From NCBI GenBank assembly GCA_964450405.1, contig CAYVCQ010000001.1, positions 186,001-250,000 of the forward strand: a stretch of 64,000 bases of DNA, in the 5' to 3' direction. Position 1 is the first letter of the stretch. The number at the start of each line of letters is the position of its first letter. Origin of the DNA: WRGT01 sp964450405 (GTDB lineage Bacteria; Spirochaetota; UBA4802; UBA5550). Under the pieces are notes generated by a model. The model ran no database searches. It had not been told where the DNA came from and saw only the letters and a list, made by a program, of their open reading frames with translations. This document shows positions 1 through 8,186 of this stretch, piece by piece. The translations under genes were made by a program, and so were the position numbers.

Positions 1-426
1 GCACAGGGAATACATACAATATTTATTGATAAATCAGAATCGCGAGAACAAAGAATTTCACGCATCGAAAACGGCCTGCGCCTGCACCCTAAGATGGGTA
101 TTGCCGCTGATTATGGAGCTCCATGGTTTACCGCGCGCCCCACATCAATGCAGATTGCACACGAAACAGAAAGCCTCATCGTCCCTGTACACGTAGAATC
201 CAGACGAAGTATTATATATAAACCGGGCGGTGCCAGTGCAATTGTGCCTCTGCCATTCAGTACATATACCTTCCACGCATCGACACCAATTTGTCCTACA
301 CCTGAACAGGCAAAATCTGATGCAGGAGTTGATGACGATGGAGCAAGGATACTCAATCGTGTTCTTAACGATCTGAGAAAAAAAAACTTATCGGACATTG
401 GAAAACCAGTTTGTAACGATGCTTAA
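1..426 (+). CDS. Lysophospholipid acyltransferase family protein (DUF374), C-terminal part
   Basis: The reading frame is open from the first base of the window, so the gene starts outside it and only about 141 C-terminal residues are seen. The segment around ADYGAPWFTARP, then LIVPVHVES and the IVPLPFSTYTF stretch, follows the order of the conserved blocks in DUF374 proteins (DGPRGP-like block, IVPV strand, PLPF motif). These are membrane-associated acyltransferases of the LPLAT superfamily; some transfer acyl groups to lipid A precursors or lysophospholipids. The HX4D catalytic motif would lie upstream and cannot be checked. The block that usually reads DGPRGP is diverged here. The substrate is unknown. 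The gene converges on the cyclase gene with a 12-base gap. Confidence 0.6.
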   Translation, partial: AQGIHTIFIDKSESREQRISRIENGLRLHPKMGIAADYGAPWFTARPTSMQIAHETESLIVPVHVESRRSIIYKPGGASAIVPLPFSTYTFHASTPICPTPEQAKSDAGVDDDGARILNRVLNDLRKKNLSDIGKPVCNDA

Positions 427-438
427 ACCATACTTTAC

Positions 439-1725
439 TTATATCGAATACACCCTCATTGTTTTCTCACGGCCGCGTATATTAATTAGACCTATTGACC
501 TGGCATGTATATCTTCACTGATTTTGTTTTTTAAATCTTCAGAAAAAATTATCTCTTTTTGAAGCTTCTTTGTAGCCGATTCCAGCCTACTTGCAATATT
601 TACAGTGTCGCCGATTACCGTATATTCCAATCTATTTTCACTCCCCAGGCTCCCCACAATTACCGGACCGTAGTGTATTCCGATACCTATTCTTATTTCG
701 CTTAAACCTGCATTATTTCTTTTTAAATTTAATTCTTTCAGTGCAGATGACATTTCTATCGCAGTCTTTACGGCATTGTCAGCGTCGTCAATGCCCGTTG
801 ATGGCGTGCCGAAAGTTGCCATAATTCCGTCACCGATAAACTTGTCGAGAGTCCCATTGTTTCTGAAAATAATATCAACCATAATTGTCTGATACTCTTT
901 TAAAAACGATACAATTTCTTCAGGTGATTTATCATTGCAGTAACTGGTAAAATCTCTTACATCGCTGAATAGCACCGCAACATCCTGAAGTTTTCCTTTT
1001 TCGCTATCCATCTGCTCATTAAGCAGCATAAGCTCATCGCGGACTTTAGGAGAAAAAAACCTTCCCAACTGATTTGATACCGACTCATTCTTAATTGCCA
1101 GGTAGATTGTTTTCTTCATTTTTCCCGAGAAAACTATCAATCCGATACCTATTGCAGCAAATCCGAATATCATTGTAAAAACAAATTCAGGAGAAACACC
1201 GTTTCCTAAATTATGCAGAGTATAACTGGATGAGATTAAAGTTCTTCCACAATAAAAAATATAAGCAAAGTGCCCCAAATAACCAAGAATGCCTCCGGTC
1301 ATTACAATAATTATATAAATCTGTTGAATCGCAAAACTGTTATATACTAATATTATCCAAAGTGCCGTCTGATACAAAGGCCCTTTTATCATATAAGCTG
1401 GATTAACCGATGTACCGCCAACTGAGAGGTACCAGATAACAGGGAGTATTGTTACAACTATAACATCAAGTATAGATCCAACTATTCCAACAGGTCGGAC
1501 AAATATTTTTCTTTTTAAAAAAAATACAGAGAAAACACAAATCATAACTGAAATGATAATCACTGACGCAACCACTGTTGTTTCAAATTTACTTTTCGAT
1601 AAAAATATTGCTCCCGGTAAAAGTATAAACAAAATAATTGACAATCTGAATCCTATCGTTACATTCAATGCTGTTATTTCTCTTTCTAACATCAACTTAT
1701 CAACAGACTGCATATAAATCCTCAC
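439..1725 (-). CDS. Membrane-bound class III adenylate/guanylate cyclase
   Basis: The 428-residue protein has about six hydrophobic segments in its first 210 residues and a class III cyclase catalytic domain from about residue 235 to the end. The two metal-binding aspartates are visible in FSDVRDF and in the FIGDGIMATFG block, where the preceding Lys is the usual adenine contact. The TVIGDTVNIASRLE segment supplies the Thr substrate contact and the Asn/Arg pair of the transition state. This makes production of cAMP the likely activity. The N-terminal membrane part is not a recognised sensor. The start is the ATG at 1725; no strong ribosome site is visible. The gene stands alone, facing the acyltransferase. 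Confidence 0.85.
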   Translation of the reverse strand: MRIYMQSVDKLMLEREITALNVTIGFRLSIILFILLPGAIFLSKSKFETTVVASVIIISVMICVFSVFFLKRKIFVRPVGIVGSILDVIVVTILPVIWYLSVGGTSVNPAYMIKGPLYQTALWIILVYNSFAIQQIYIIIVMTGGILGYLGHFAYIFYCGRTLISSSYTLHNLGNGVSPEFVFTMIFGFAAIGIGLIVFSGKMKKTIYLAIKNESVSNQLGRFFSPKVRDELMLLNEQMDSEKGKLQDVAVLFSDVRDFTSYCNDKSPEEIVSFLKEYQTIMVDIIFRNNGTLDKFIGDGIMATFGTPSTGIDDADNAVKTAIEMSSALKELNLKRNNAGLSEIRIGIGIHYGPVIVGSLGSENRLEYTVIGDTVNIASRLESATKKLQKEIIFSEDLKNKISEDIHARSIGLINIRGREKTMRVYSI

Positions 1726-1968
1726 TTATATTGTATAATTAAATAATAACAGTTTTTAAAATGAAAAAATTTCATGAAGATTTTACTGAATGTCTCTAAT
1801 GTAGAATCATCTTAAAATTTAGTCAAATAAAAGATTTAATTTGCTGCTTGACATACCGGTTTAGGAATCGCGAAAGTAAATCATCCTTTTAGAATTGGAA
1901 GAGTATCATAGTTCGTCAATAAAGTAGTGTTTAATAAATAATATTAGTATAATTTAAGGGAATACAAC

Positions 1969-3147
1969 ATGTCAGAGATATTCGACACAGTTATAGACAG
2001 AAGAAATACCGGTTCAGAAAAATGGGACAAGGTCGATCAGCTTTTCGGTGGAGAAAATCTTCTGCCTCTATGGGTCGCCGACATGGACTTCCGCACTCCG
2101 CCGGAGGTGCTGGGTGCTCTTGCTCAGAAAGCCACGCATGGCATATTCGGATATACATCATATATGGACTCCACATACAATTCTGTTATAAACTGGTTTT
2201 CACGGAGGCACGGCTGGGAGATCAAAAAAGAGTGGATACAATTTTCGCCGGGAGTTGTCCCTGCGATAAATCTTCTTATACAGACATTCACTGATCCGGG
2301 CGATGGAGTAATCATCCAGAGACCGGTGTATCACCCATTCGCCCGGGTAATAGAAAATAACGGAAGACGTGTACTGAATAATCCTCTCCGTCAGAATAAT
2401 TCAGGTATTTACGAAATCGATTTCCAGCATCTGAGAGAGCAGGCTAAGAAACCTGCTGCAAGGATGATGCTTTTGTGTACACCGCATAATCCAGTTGGAA
2501 GAGTCTGGAGTATGGAGGAGCTCCTTGAAATAATCAGTATCTGCCGCGAAAATAACATACTGCTCATTTCCGATGAAATTCACTGTGACCTTATCTTCAA
2601 TAATCACAAACATATACCTCTTCACACTCTAGCTCATGATTTTAAAGATAATGTAATTACATGCACCGCCCCCAGCAAAACATTTAACATTGCGGGACTG
2701 CAGATCTCCAACACCATTATTTCAGACGAGGTAAAATTTAAAAAATTCCGGAACTCTCTTATGAAGGCGAGCATGCTCGATCCGAACAGCTTTGCAACTG
2801 CAGCGATGGAAGCGGCTTATAACTCCGGAGATCAGTGGCTGGATAATCTGCTGACATACCTGAAGGGAAATTATGATTTCTTAAAAGCATTTGTTTCGTC
2901 CAATCTGAATAAGGCTGAAGTTATTGATCTTCAGGGAACATACCTGGCATGGATTGACTTCAGAAAATATAATCTCAGCACGGATGATCTCGATAATCTA
3001 TTTATAAAAAAGGCATCCGTTGCGCCAAGTCCGGGTTATGTATTCGGTCCCGAGGGTGCGGGATTCATGCGATTTAATCTTGCCTGCCCGAGATCTGTTC
3101 TGGAAGAGGGGATGAAACGGGTTGCAGAGGCATTCCGGGATTTATAA
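1969..3147 (+). CDS. MalY/PatB family pyridoxal phosphate-dependent C-S beta-lyase (aminotransferase fold type I)
   Basis: The 392-residue protein is full length for the MalY/PatB group. The N-terminal RRNTGSEKWD and LPLWVADMDF blocks, the ISDEIHCDL motif and the PLP lysine in APSKTFNIAGLQ (Lys237) are all present, as is the C-terminal FMRFNLACPR arginine region. Family members cleave C-S bonds of cystathionine or cysteine S-conjugates to give pyruvate, ammonia and a thiol. Some, such as MalY in E. coli, also act as regulators. The gene is single, with a 240-base leader upstream. No methionine or cysteine pathway neighbour is seen, so the in vivo substrate is open. Confidence 0.88.
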   Translation: MSEIFDTVIDRRNTGSEKWDKVDQLFGGENLLPLWVADMDFRTPPEVLGALAQKATHGIFGYTSYMDSTYNSVINWFSRRHGWEIKKEWIQFSPGVVPAINLLIQTFTDPGDGVIIQRPVYHPFARVIENNGRRVLNNPLRQNNSGIYEIDFQHLREQAKKPAARMMLLCTPHNPVGRVWSMEELLEIISICRENNILLISDEIHCDLIFNNHKHIPLHTLAHDFKDNVITCTAPSKTFNIAGLQISNTIISDEVKFKKFRNSLMKASMLDPNSFATAAMEAAYNSGDQWLDNLLTYLKGNYDFLKAFVSSNLNKAEVIDLQGTYLAWIDFRKYNLSTDDLDNLFIKKASVAPSPGYVFGPEGAGFMRFNLACPRSVLEEGMKRVAEAFRDL

Positions 3148-3203
3148 TGCTTTTTAAATAGTTGTAATAAGCTCATTCCTAAATGTTGGGTTAATTGACA
3201 GTC

Positions 3204-3330
3204 CTGCCCCCTGTCCCCCAGAGGGGGCACGCATGAGGGAAATTATTAGTGAATTTATGAAATGATAAGAATAAAACTAACAGCGATATAACTGGTATAC
3301 TCGGTGCCCCCTCCGGGGGATAGGGGGCAG
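3204..3330. repeat. Pair of inverted 27-bp GC-rich repeats in an intergenic region
   Basis: Between the C-S lyase gene and the next gene (3148-3445) lie two 27-base copies, 3204-3230 and 3304-3330, in opposite orientation, differing at two positions. Each is itself partly palindromic (CCCCCT...AGGGGG). The intervening 73 bases are AT-rich. A partial third copy occurs at 22245-22266. No gene is seen in this stretch. Confidence 0.7.
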
Positions 3331-3445
3331 GAAGGTTTGAATTAAATTAATTATTATCCCAACATTCCGGAAAGAGCCGATATAATAAGCTTCAGACAAA
3401 ACAGACTGCCACGGCATTACATACCTCGCAGTGACAATATTTGAA

Positions 3446-3907
3446 TCATCCTCCACCGAAAAACTCAGACACAGATTTTATCTTATCTGCGAAAACCATT
3501 GAAAATGATATATCCGTCAGCTTGTAGGCGCCTCTCCCGGCTTCATAGGTATACTCTAGAAAAAGATTATATAAACCGCCATCGGCATCATCCTTCAGTG
3601 TAATCATAAATATAAATGCCTGCCCGTCGCGCAGGTATTTTATTCTCTCAAGAGTAAGTCCGTTTTTTCTGCTGTCGTACAAAAAAAGCCCGAACTTATC
3701 TATAAGCCTTACCCCGGAACTACCATCCCTGATAATGCCCTCAAGACATTTTCTGATTTCAGACTCTCTTTCGGGATTGTTGGAGATAATCTTCTTTAAA
3801 AACAAAGATTTACAGCTCGAAAGCTCCCCCTCCCCCACATCTGCCGCCAGTGGCAAACTCATGAGTATAATAAATAAAAACACAATGAGATTCTTCACAA
3901 TAAACAC
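3446..3907 (-). CDS. Hypothetical secreted protein with signal peptide
   Basis: This 153-residue protein starts with a hydrophobic signal sequence (about residues 7-22, cleavage likely after the ALA-like LPLAAD junction). The mature part has no motif I recognise. It holds two Cys (near residues 32 and 53), an acidic and basic mixed surface, and ends in a Gly-rich FFGGG tail. It is probably periplasmic. It is divergently oriented from the PBP1A gene, with 171 bases between them. The function is unknown. Confidence 0.6.
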   Translation of the reverse strand: MFIVKNLIVFLFIILMSLPLAADVGEGELSSCKSLFLKKIISNNPERESEIRKCLEGIIRDGSSGVRLIDKFGLFLYDSRKNGLTLERIKYLRDGQAFIFMITLKDDADGGLYNLFLEYTYEAGRGAYKLTDISFSMVFADKIKSVSEFFGGG

Positions 3908-4078
3908 TCCGCGCTTAACTTCTTTGAAGATTTAACCGATTATAAATATATGGAAAACCGTCTGTTTATTAAACTATTGGTACTTTCTCGAATCAGCCGG
4001 CCGGAATGATTTGCTGATTCGAATTTTACTGCCAATAATAATTAAATACTGAAACCGGCTTCTGGCAAGATAATTTTA

Positions 4079-6481
4079 ATGAAAAAACGAAATATAATAA
4101 TATACATAACTCTCATCATGGTGATTTTCTCGCCGTTCTTCTACATTGTCTACGCATATAATGTGAGCTATAATCTATTCCGGAAATCGGAGAATATACG
4201 ACAGCCCCTTGCGACGGCAATTTATGACAGAAACGGCCAGCTTATTTCATATCTCTATGATGAATACAGAAACTATGTAAGAATAGATGAGATTCCCGAA
4301 ACTGTTATAAAATCATTTCTCGCGGCGGAGGACAGTTCATTCTACAGACACTCGGGATTTGATCTATCAGGGATTACACGGGCACTCTTCATTGACATTA
4401 TAAGCGGCCGTTTCCGCCAGGGTGGATCTACAATTACCCAGCAGCTGGCTAAGCAGATATTCGCCGGGAAAGAGAAGAGTGTTAAAAGAAAACTTGTCGA
4501 GCTGTTCCTTGCCAGAGAGTTTGAAAAGAAATTCACCAAGGACCAGATACTGGAGATGTATCTCAACCAGATTTATCTTGGACATGGCGTTTACGGAGTA
4601 AGTGCCGCAGCTGAGTTTTATTTTCAGAAATCTCTGAAAAATATCGACATCATTGAAGCTTCACTCATAGCAGGTATACCTTCAGCACCGGAGAGATTCT
4701 CTCCTCTGAAAAATCCCTCTGCTGCTTACGACAGATCTCTTGGGATTATTTTCAATCTCATCTCATCGGGCTACATAGACAAAAAAGATGCCGCTGACAA
4801 ATTCAATTCTTTCTGGCTGCAATACAGTGAAAGAATTAAAACTGAATTTCCCGAAGCAGGAATACGGAAAGAAAGTGCCGGAGAGGCGCAGTGGTTTACA
4901 GAATATATCCGTCGTGAGCTTATCGCGGAATATGGAGAGGACACCGTTTACAGAGGCGGACTTAAAGTTTATACCACACTCGATCTGTCTTATCAGAAGG
5001 CTGCGGAAGCAATACTCGAGAAGTCTCTGGAAAAACAGAATATTACCGTATCATCAATTAACCGCAGTGAGATTTTAAAAATCGACACTGATCTTGCGGA
5101 GAGAGCTGCAGAGAAGGCAAAAATTAAATCCGCGATAAAAAACGAGTATATAAAACAGACCGTAAAATTTAACAAAGAGATGTACAGCGCTCTGACAGAC
5201 GAACTCCTCCTTACATCACTTATAACAGGAGCAGAGACAACCTCATCAGTGATAACAAAACATTCCGATGGTTACGAAAATCTTCTCAGGCAGTCCAGAG
5301 CAGAGGGTGCTCTGGTCGCTCTTGATCCGTCAAACGGCGGCATCCTTGCCATGGTCGGAGGAAGCACATTCAATCCGGTAAACCAGCTTAACAGAGCGGT
5401 ACAGAGCAGGAGGCAGCCGGGATCAGCATTCAAAGCCTTTGTCTACGGTGCTGCAATTGAAGGGAAGAATATAACAGCTGCTACATCATTTCAGGATATA
5501 CCTCTTACATACAGAGGGGGGAAAAAATCATGGACCCCGTCAAACTACGATAAGGATTATTCGGGGAGAGTCCTTACACGCAAGGCTCTTGCTCTATCAC
5601 TCAACATTGTCTCTGCAAAAATTTATGATTTAGCCGGAGGGGAAAGTATTGCGAAATTCGCATCAAGAATGACAGACGTCGAATACAAACGGTTCCAGCT
5701 TGATCCGACACTTTCCCTTGGAACAACTGAGCTTACACCTCTGGAAATGGCAAAGGGATTTGCCGTTTATGCAAACAGAGGAATTTCCATGCCGGTAGTA
5801 TCAATAACTAAAATTGAAGATAAATACGGCAAAGACATTCTAAAACAACCGCAGAAGTCTAAACCACTGAGAGCAGTTTCCGAAGAGAGCGCATTTATAA
5901 TGACAAGCATGATGCGCGATGTCGTAGACTCGGGCACAGCCTCATATGCAGTAAGAAGGGAAGCAGGATTCAGACTCCCCTGCGCAGGGAAAACCGGCAC
6001 AAATACAGATTTCCGTGACGCATGGTTTATCGGATATACACCCGGTATTGTCGCAGCCGTATGGGTCGGATGTGAATCACCAAGTTATTCGCTTGGCCGG
6101 GGGCAGAGCGGTGCATCCGTAGCGGCGCCAATATGGGGATTGTTTATGAATGAAGTTTATAAAAACCGTACCAGGGTCGAATTCCCCGGAAAGCCCGCAG
6201 GATTGTCAGTGAGTAGTATATGTTCAATTTCAGGCGATATCCCCGAGAAAGGATGCCCTACGCGAAATGAATATTTTCTTCCCGGTACCGGATCCGGAGC
6301 AAAATGTGACGGACTTCACGGCAGGCTCTCGAACATCAAGGAACTTATAACCAGAGAAAAGAAAACCATGGACGGGAAAAACTTCACCAGACTTTTTGAA
6401 GAAAAAAAAGAAGGACAGGAAGAACAGGATAAAGAGAGTAAAGCAAAAGAAGAAACTGAAAGTTTCTTCTTTTATGACTGA
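4079..6481 (+). CDS. mrcA: Penicillin-binding protein 1A, bifunctional transglycosylase/transpeptidase
   Basis: This 800-residue class A PBP polymerises and crosslinks peptidoglycan. An N-terminal membrane anchor (about residues 7-27) is followed by a GT51 domain: the catalytic Glu84 lies in the EDSSFYRHSG motif, followed by GGSTITQQLAKQIF and the FTKDQILEMYLNQIYLG block. The transpeptidase domain has SAFK (nucleophile Ser449), SLN (507-509) and KTGT (638-641). A C-terminal region with paired Cys and a Lys/Glu-rich tail (about 760-800) follows. Between the two domains is a 100-residue charged helical insert. The gene is monocistronic; a strong palindrome follows its stop codon. The symbol is by family and not by proven orthology. 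Confidence 0.92.
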   Translation: MKKRNIIIYITLIMVIFSPFFYIVYAYNVSYNLFRKSENIRQPLATAIYDRNGQLISYLYDEYRNYVRIDEIPETVIKSFLAAEDSSFYRHSGFDLSGITRALFIDIISGRFRQGGSTITQQLAKQIFAGKEKSVKRKLVELFLAREFEKKFTKDQILEMYLNQIYLGHGVYGVSAAAEFYFQKSLKNIDIIEASLIAGIPSAPERFSPLKNPSAAYDRSLGIIFNLISSGYIDKKDAADKFNSFWLQYSERIKTEFPEAGIRKESAGEAQWFTEYIRRELIAEYGEDTVYRGGLKVYTTLDLSYQKAAEAILEKSLEKQNITVSSINRSEILKIDTDLAERAAEKAKIKSAIKNEYIKQTVKFNKEMYSALTDELLLTSLITGAETTSSVITKHSDGYENLLRQSRAEGALVALDPSNGGILAMVGGSTFNPVNQLNRAVQSRRQPGSAFKAFVYGAAIEGKNITAATSFQDIPLTYRGGKKSWTPSNYDKDYSGRVLTRKALALSLNIVSAKIYDLAGGESIAKFASRMTDVEYKRFQLDPTLSLGTTELTPLEMAKGFAVYANRGISMPVVSITKIEDKYGKDILKQPQKSKPLRAVSEESAFIMTSMMRDVVDSGTASYAVRREAGFRLPCAGKTGTNTDFRDAWFIGYTPGIVAAVWVGCESPSYSLGRGQSGASVAAPIWGLFMNEVYKNRTRVEFPGKPAGLSVSSICSISGDIPEKGCPTRNEYFLPGTGSGAKCDGLHGRLSNIKELITREKKTMDGKNFTRLFEEKKEGQEEQDKESKAKEETESFFFYD

Positions 6482-6492
6482 TTAATATTCGG

Positions 6493-6534
6493 GCGGCACA
6501 ACAACGCCCCCTTTCGAGGGCGTTGTTGTGCCGC
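6493..6534. repeat. Perfect 17-bp inverted repeat downstream of PBP1A
   Basis: The arms are 6493-6509 and 6518-6534, perfectly complementary, with an 8-base loop. No T-tract follows on either strand, so it is not a classical intrinsic terminator, though it could act as an mRNA end-protecting hairpin. It is followed by a further GC-rich stretch (about 6535-6585) with the short palindrome AAGGGGCTACCGCCCCTT, of a kind commonly dispersed between genes. Confidence 0.65.
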
Positions 6535-6658
6535 AGGCAGCCCTGCGGGGCCGGGAAGGGGCTACCGCCCCTTAGACCCCGTACAAACAGAAAAATGATT
6601 ACCAGTTGTTCGAGGTCTTTAACGGCAGAAATCTAAAAAATACTTACCGGTGGTTAAT

Positions 6659-8068
6659 ATGCAGGTCTTCTGTTCAAATTGCAATACAGCGCACGATGTT
6701 ACATATGCTCAGGCAAATAACAGCGATACATCTGTTATTGCCTGCAGAAAGTGCGACAAGAAAATAAAATTCCAGTTCTGTCCGCACTGCGGTGCATTTT
6801 ACTCTGTTACATTTTCAAATATAAAACATGGCCGCTATAAATTCAGCTGTAAAAGATGCAAAAAGGATTTTGCAATTGAATTTAAACAGGAGGATATTAC
6901 TCTCCCTGCTCCGGAACCGGTGAAGAAGCCATTTATTGAAAAACGTGTTATCGAAAAACAGGTTCAGCATATAACTGAACCGGACCCTGATATTATTATA
7001 ACCAAAACCGAAGAACCCGCATTATTTTTAAACAACAGTATAAATACATTTTCTGCCGGAGAACTTTTTAAATCAGTATCGGAAGCTTTCACTTTAAAAA
7101 AAATCATCATCTCCGCTGCCGGTGTTGTAAGCATGTTTCTCTGTATGCAGTTATTCAACTCCATTGAAAGTCTCATTCTTAAAACCGGAGTTTTTGCAAT
7201 AATTCCATTTACCGGATCAGTTATAAATCTTTTTCCAATGGCGATTATTTTTTCATTCTATACTCTCTTTGCTTCAGCTCTCTCGAAGATTACCCTTGAC
7301 AGAATTTTTCATTCAAAAGAAACAAGCACCGAAGATATAATTAAATTCACTCTGAAAACAGGACCCGGAGTTTTTACCGGGAATATAATAATACTGCTTT
7401 TAATAAGCTCAATACTTATAATGTTCGGGAAGATACCATATCTCGGACCGCTGCTCTTTTCACTTGCTTTCCTCCCTGTTTATTTATTGAGCATTCTGAT
7501 TTTTCTCCTCTGTTTCATCGGACTCTGGTTTTATCCTCCAATCTCGGCACACAGAGAGAGCGGAATTTTCGGCAATCTGAAAAATCTTATGCTGTTTATA
7601 AAGAAGCACAATCTTACAATAATATTTATGATCCCGGTAATTCTTCTTGTTTCAGCAATAACGTTTTCAATAATATTTTTTATTCATCTCTCGGCGTTTT
7701 CACTTTCAATGGCAATGTCGAAATGGCTGCTCAATCAGGATGCCTCAATGATATTCTCATCTATACCGTCGCTTTTTATAAAGGCATCAGAGGCGACGTT
7801 TGCCGGTCTAAGTTCAGGCATGTTCAAAGAACTGAACTCCTCGCCTATGTTAACCCATCAGATGGGGGGAGTGATCCTTGGAATTGTTCTTCTGGCAATT
7901 ACAGTTTTCCTTCTTTCACTTGCACTTTCAATAACAGCGACGATATCATCTCACATTTATATTGTTATGGAGAGAGGTATCTCTATTGATGACAGGAAAA
8001 AGGCTACAGTACTTTTTATACTGATGATGTTGATGACGCTGCTCATCATGTTCCGGAGAATGATGTGA
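6659..8068 (+). CDS. Zinc-ribbon multi-spanning membrane protein of unknown function
   Basis: The N-terminal 80 residues carry repeated CxxC pairs (CSNC, CRKC, CPHC, CKRC), arranged like two small zinc ribbons of the MJ0042 type. A short linker is followed from about residue 155 by at least six hydrophobic helices, ending with an amphipathic RRMM tail. The frame also has a GTG three codons earlier (6650); I prefer the ATG at 6659 because the GGTGG at 6649-6653 can serve as its ribosome site. The family is not recognised beyond the general layout. It lies alone between PBP1A and the glycyl radical enzyme operon, and the topology suggests an inner membrane protein with a cytoplasmic metal-binding head. 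Confidence 0.7.
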   Translation: MQVFCSNCNTAHDVTYAQANNSDTSVIACRKCDKKIKFQFCPHCGAFYSVTFSNIKHGRYKFSCKRCKKDFAIEFKQEDITLPAPEPVKKPFIEKRVIEKQVQHITEPDPDIIITKTEEPALFLNNSINTFSAGELFKSVSEAFTLKKIIISAAGVVSMFLCMQLFNSIESLILKTGVFAIIPFTGSVINLFPMAIIFSFYTLFASALSKITLDRIFHSKETSTEDIIKFTLKTGPGVFTGNIIILLLISSILIMFGKIPYLGPLLFSLAFLPVYLLSILIFLLCFIGLWFYPPISAHRESGIFGNLKNLMLFIKKHNLTIIFMIPVILLVSAITFSIIFFIHLSAFSLSMAMSKWLLNQDASMIFSSIPSLFIKASEATFAGLSSGMFKELNSSPMLTHQMGGVILGIVLLAITVFLLSLALSITATISSHIYIVMERGISIDDRKKATVLFILMMLMTLLIMFRRMM

Positions 8069-8186
8069 GAGGCTTGGACTGATACTTTTTTACCACGAAG
8101 AGCACGAAAATTTTTTTATAACATTTTAATAATATATATAAACAAACAATTTAATAATTTTTAAAAACAGAAACAGAGGACACTTT

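Noticed and set aside
1848..1882. TTGACA as a promoter of the C-S lyase gene
   Set aside because: The -35 is perfect, but no -10 box lies at 16-18 bases; spacing to the next TA-rich word is too long.
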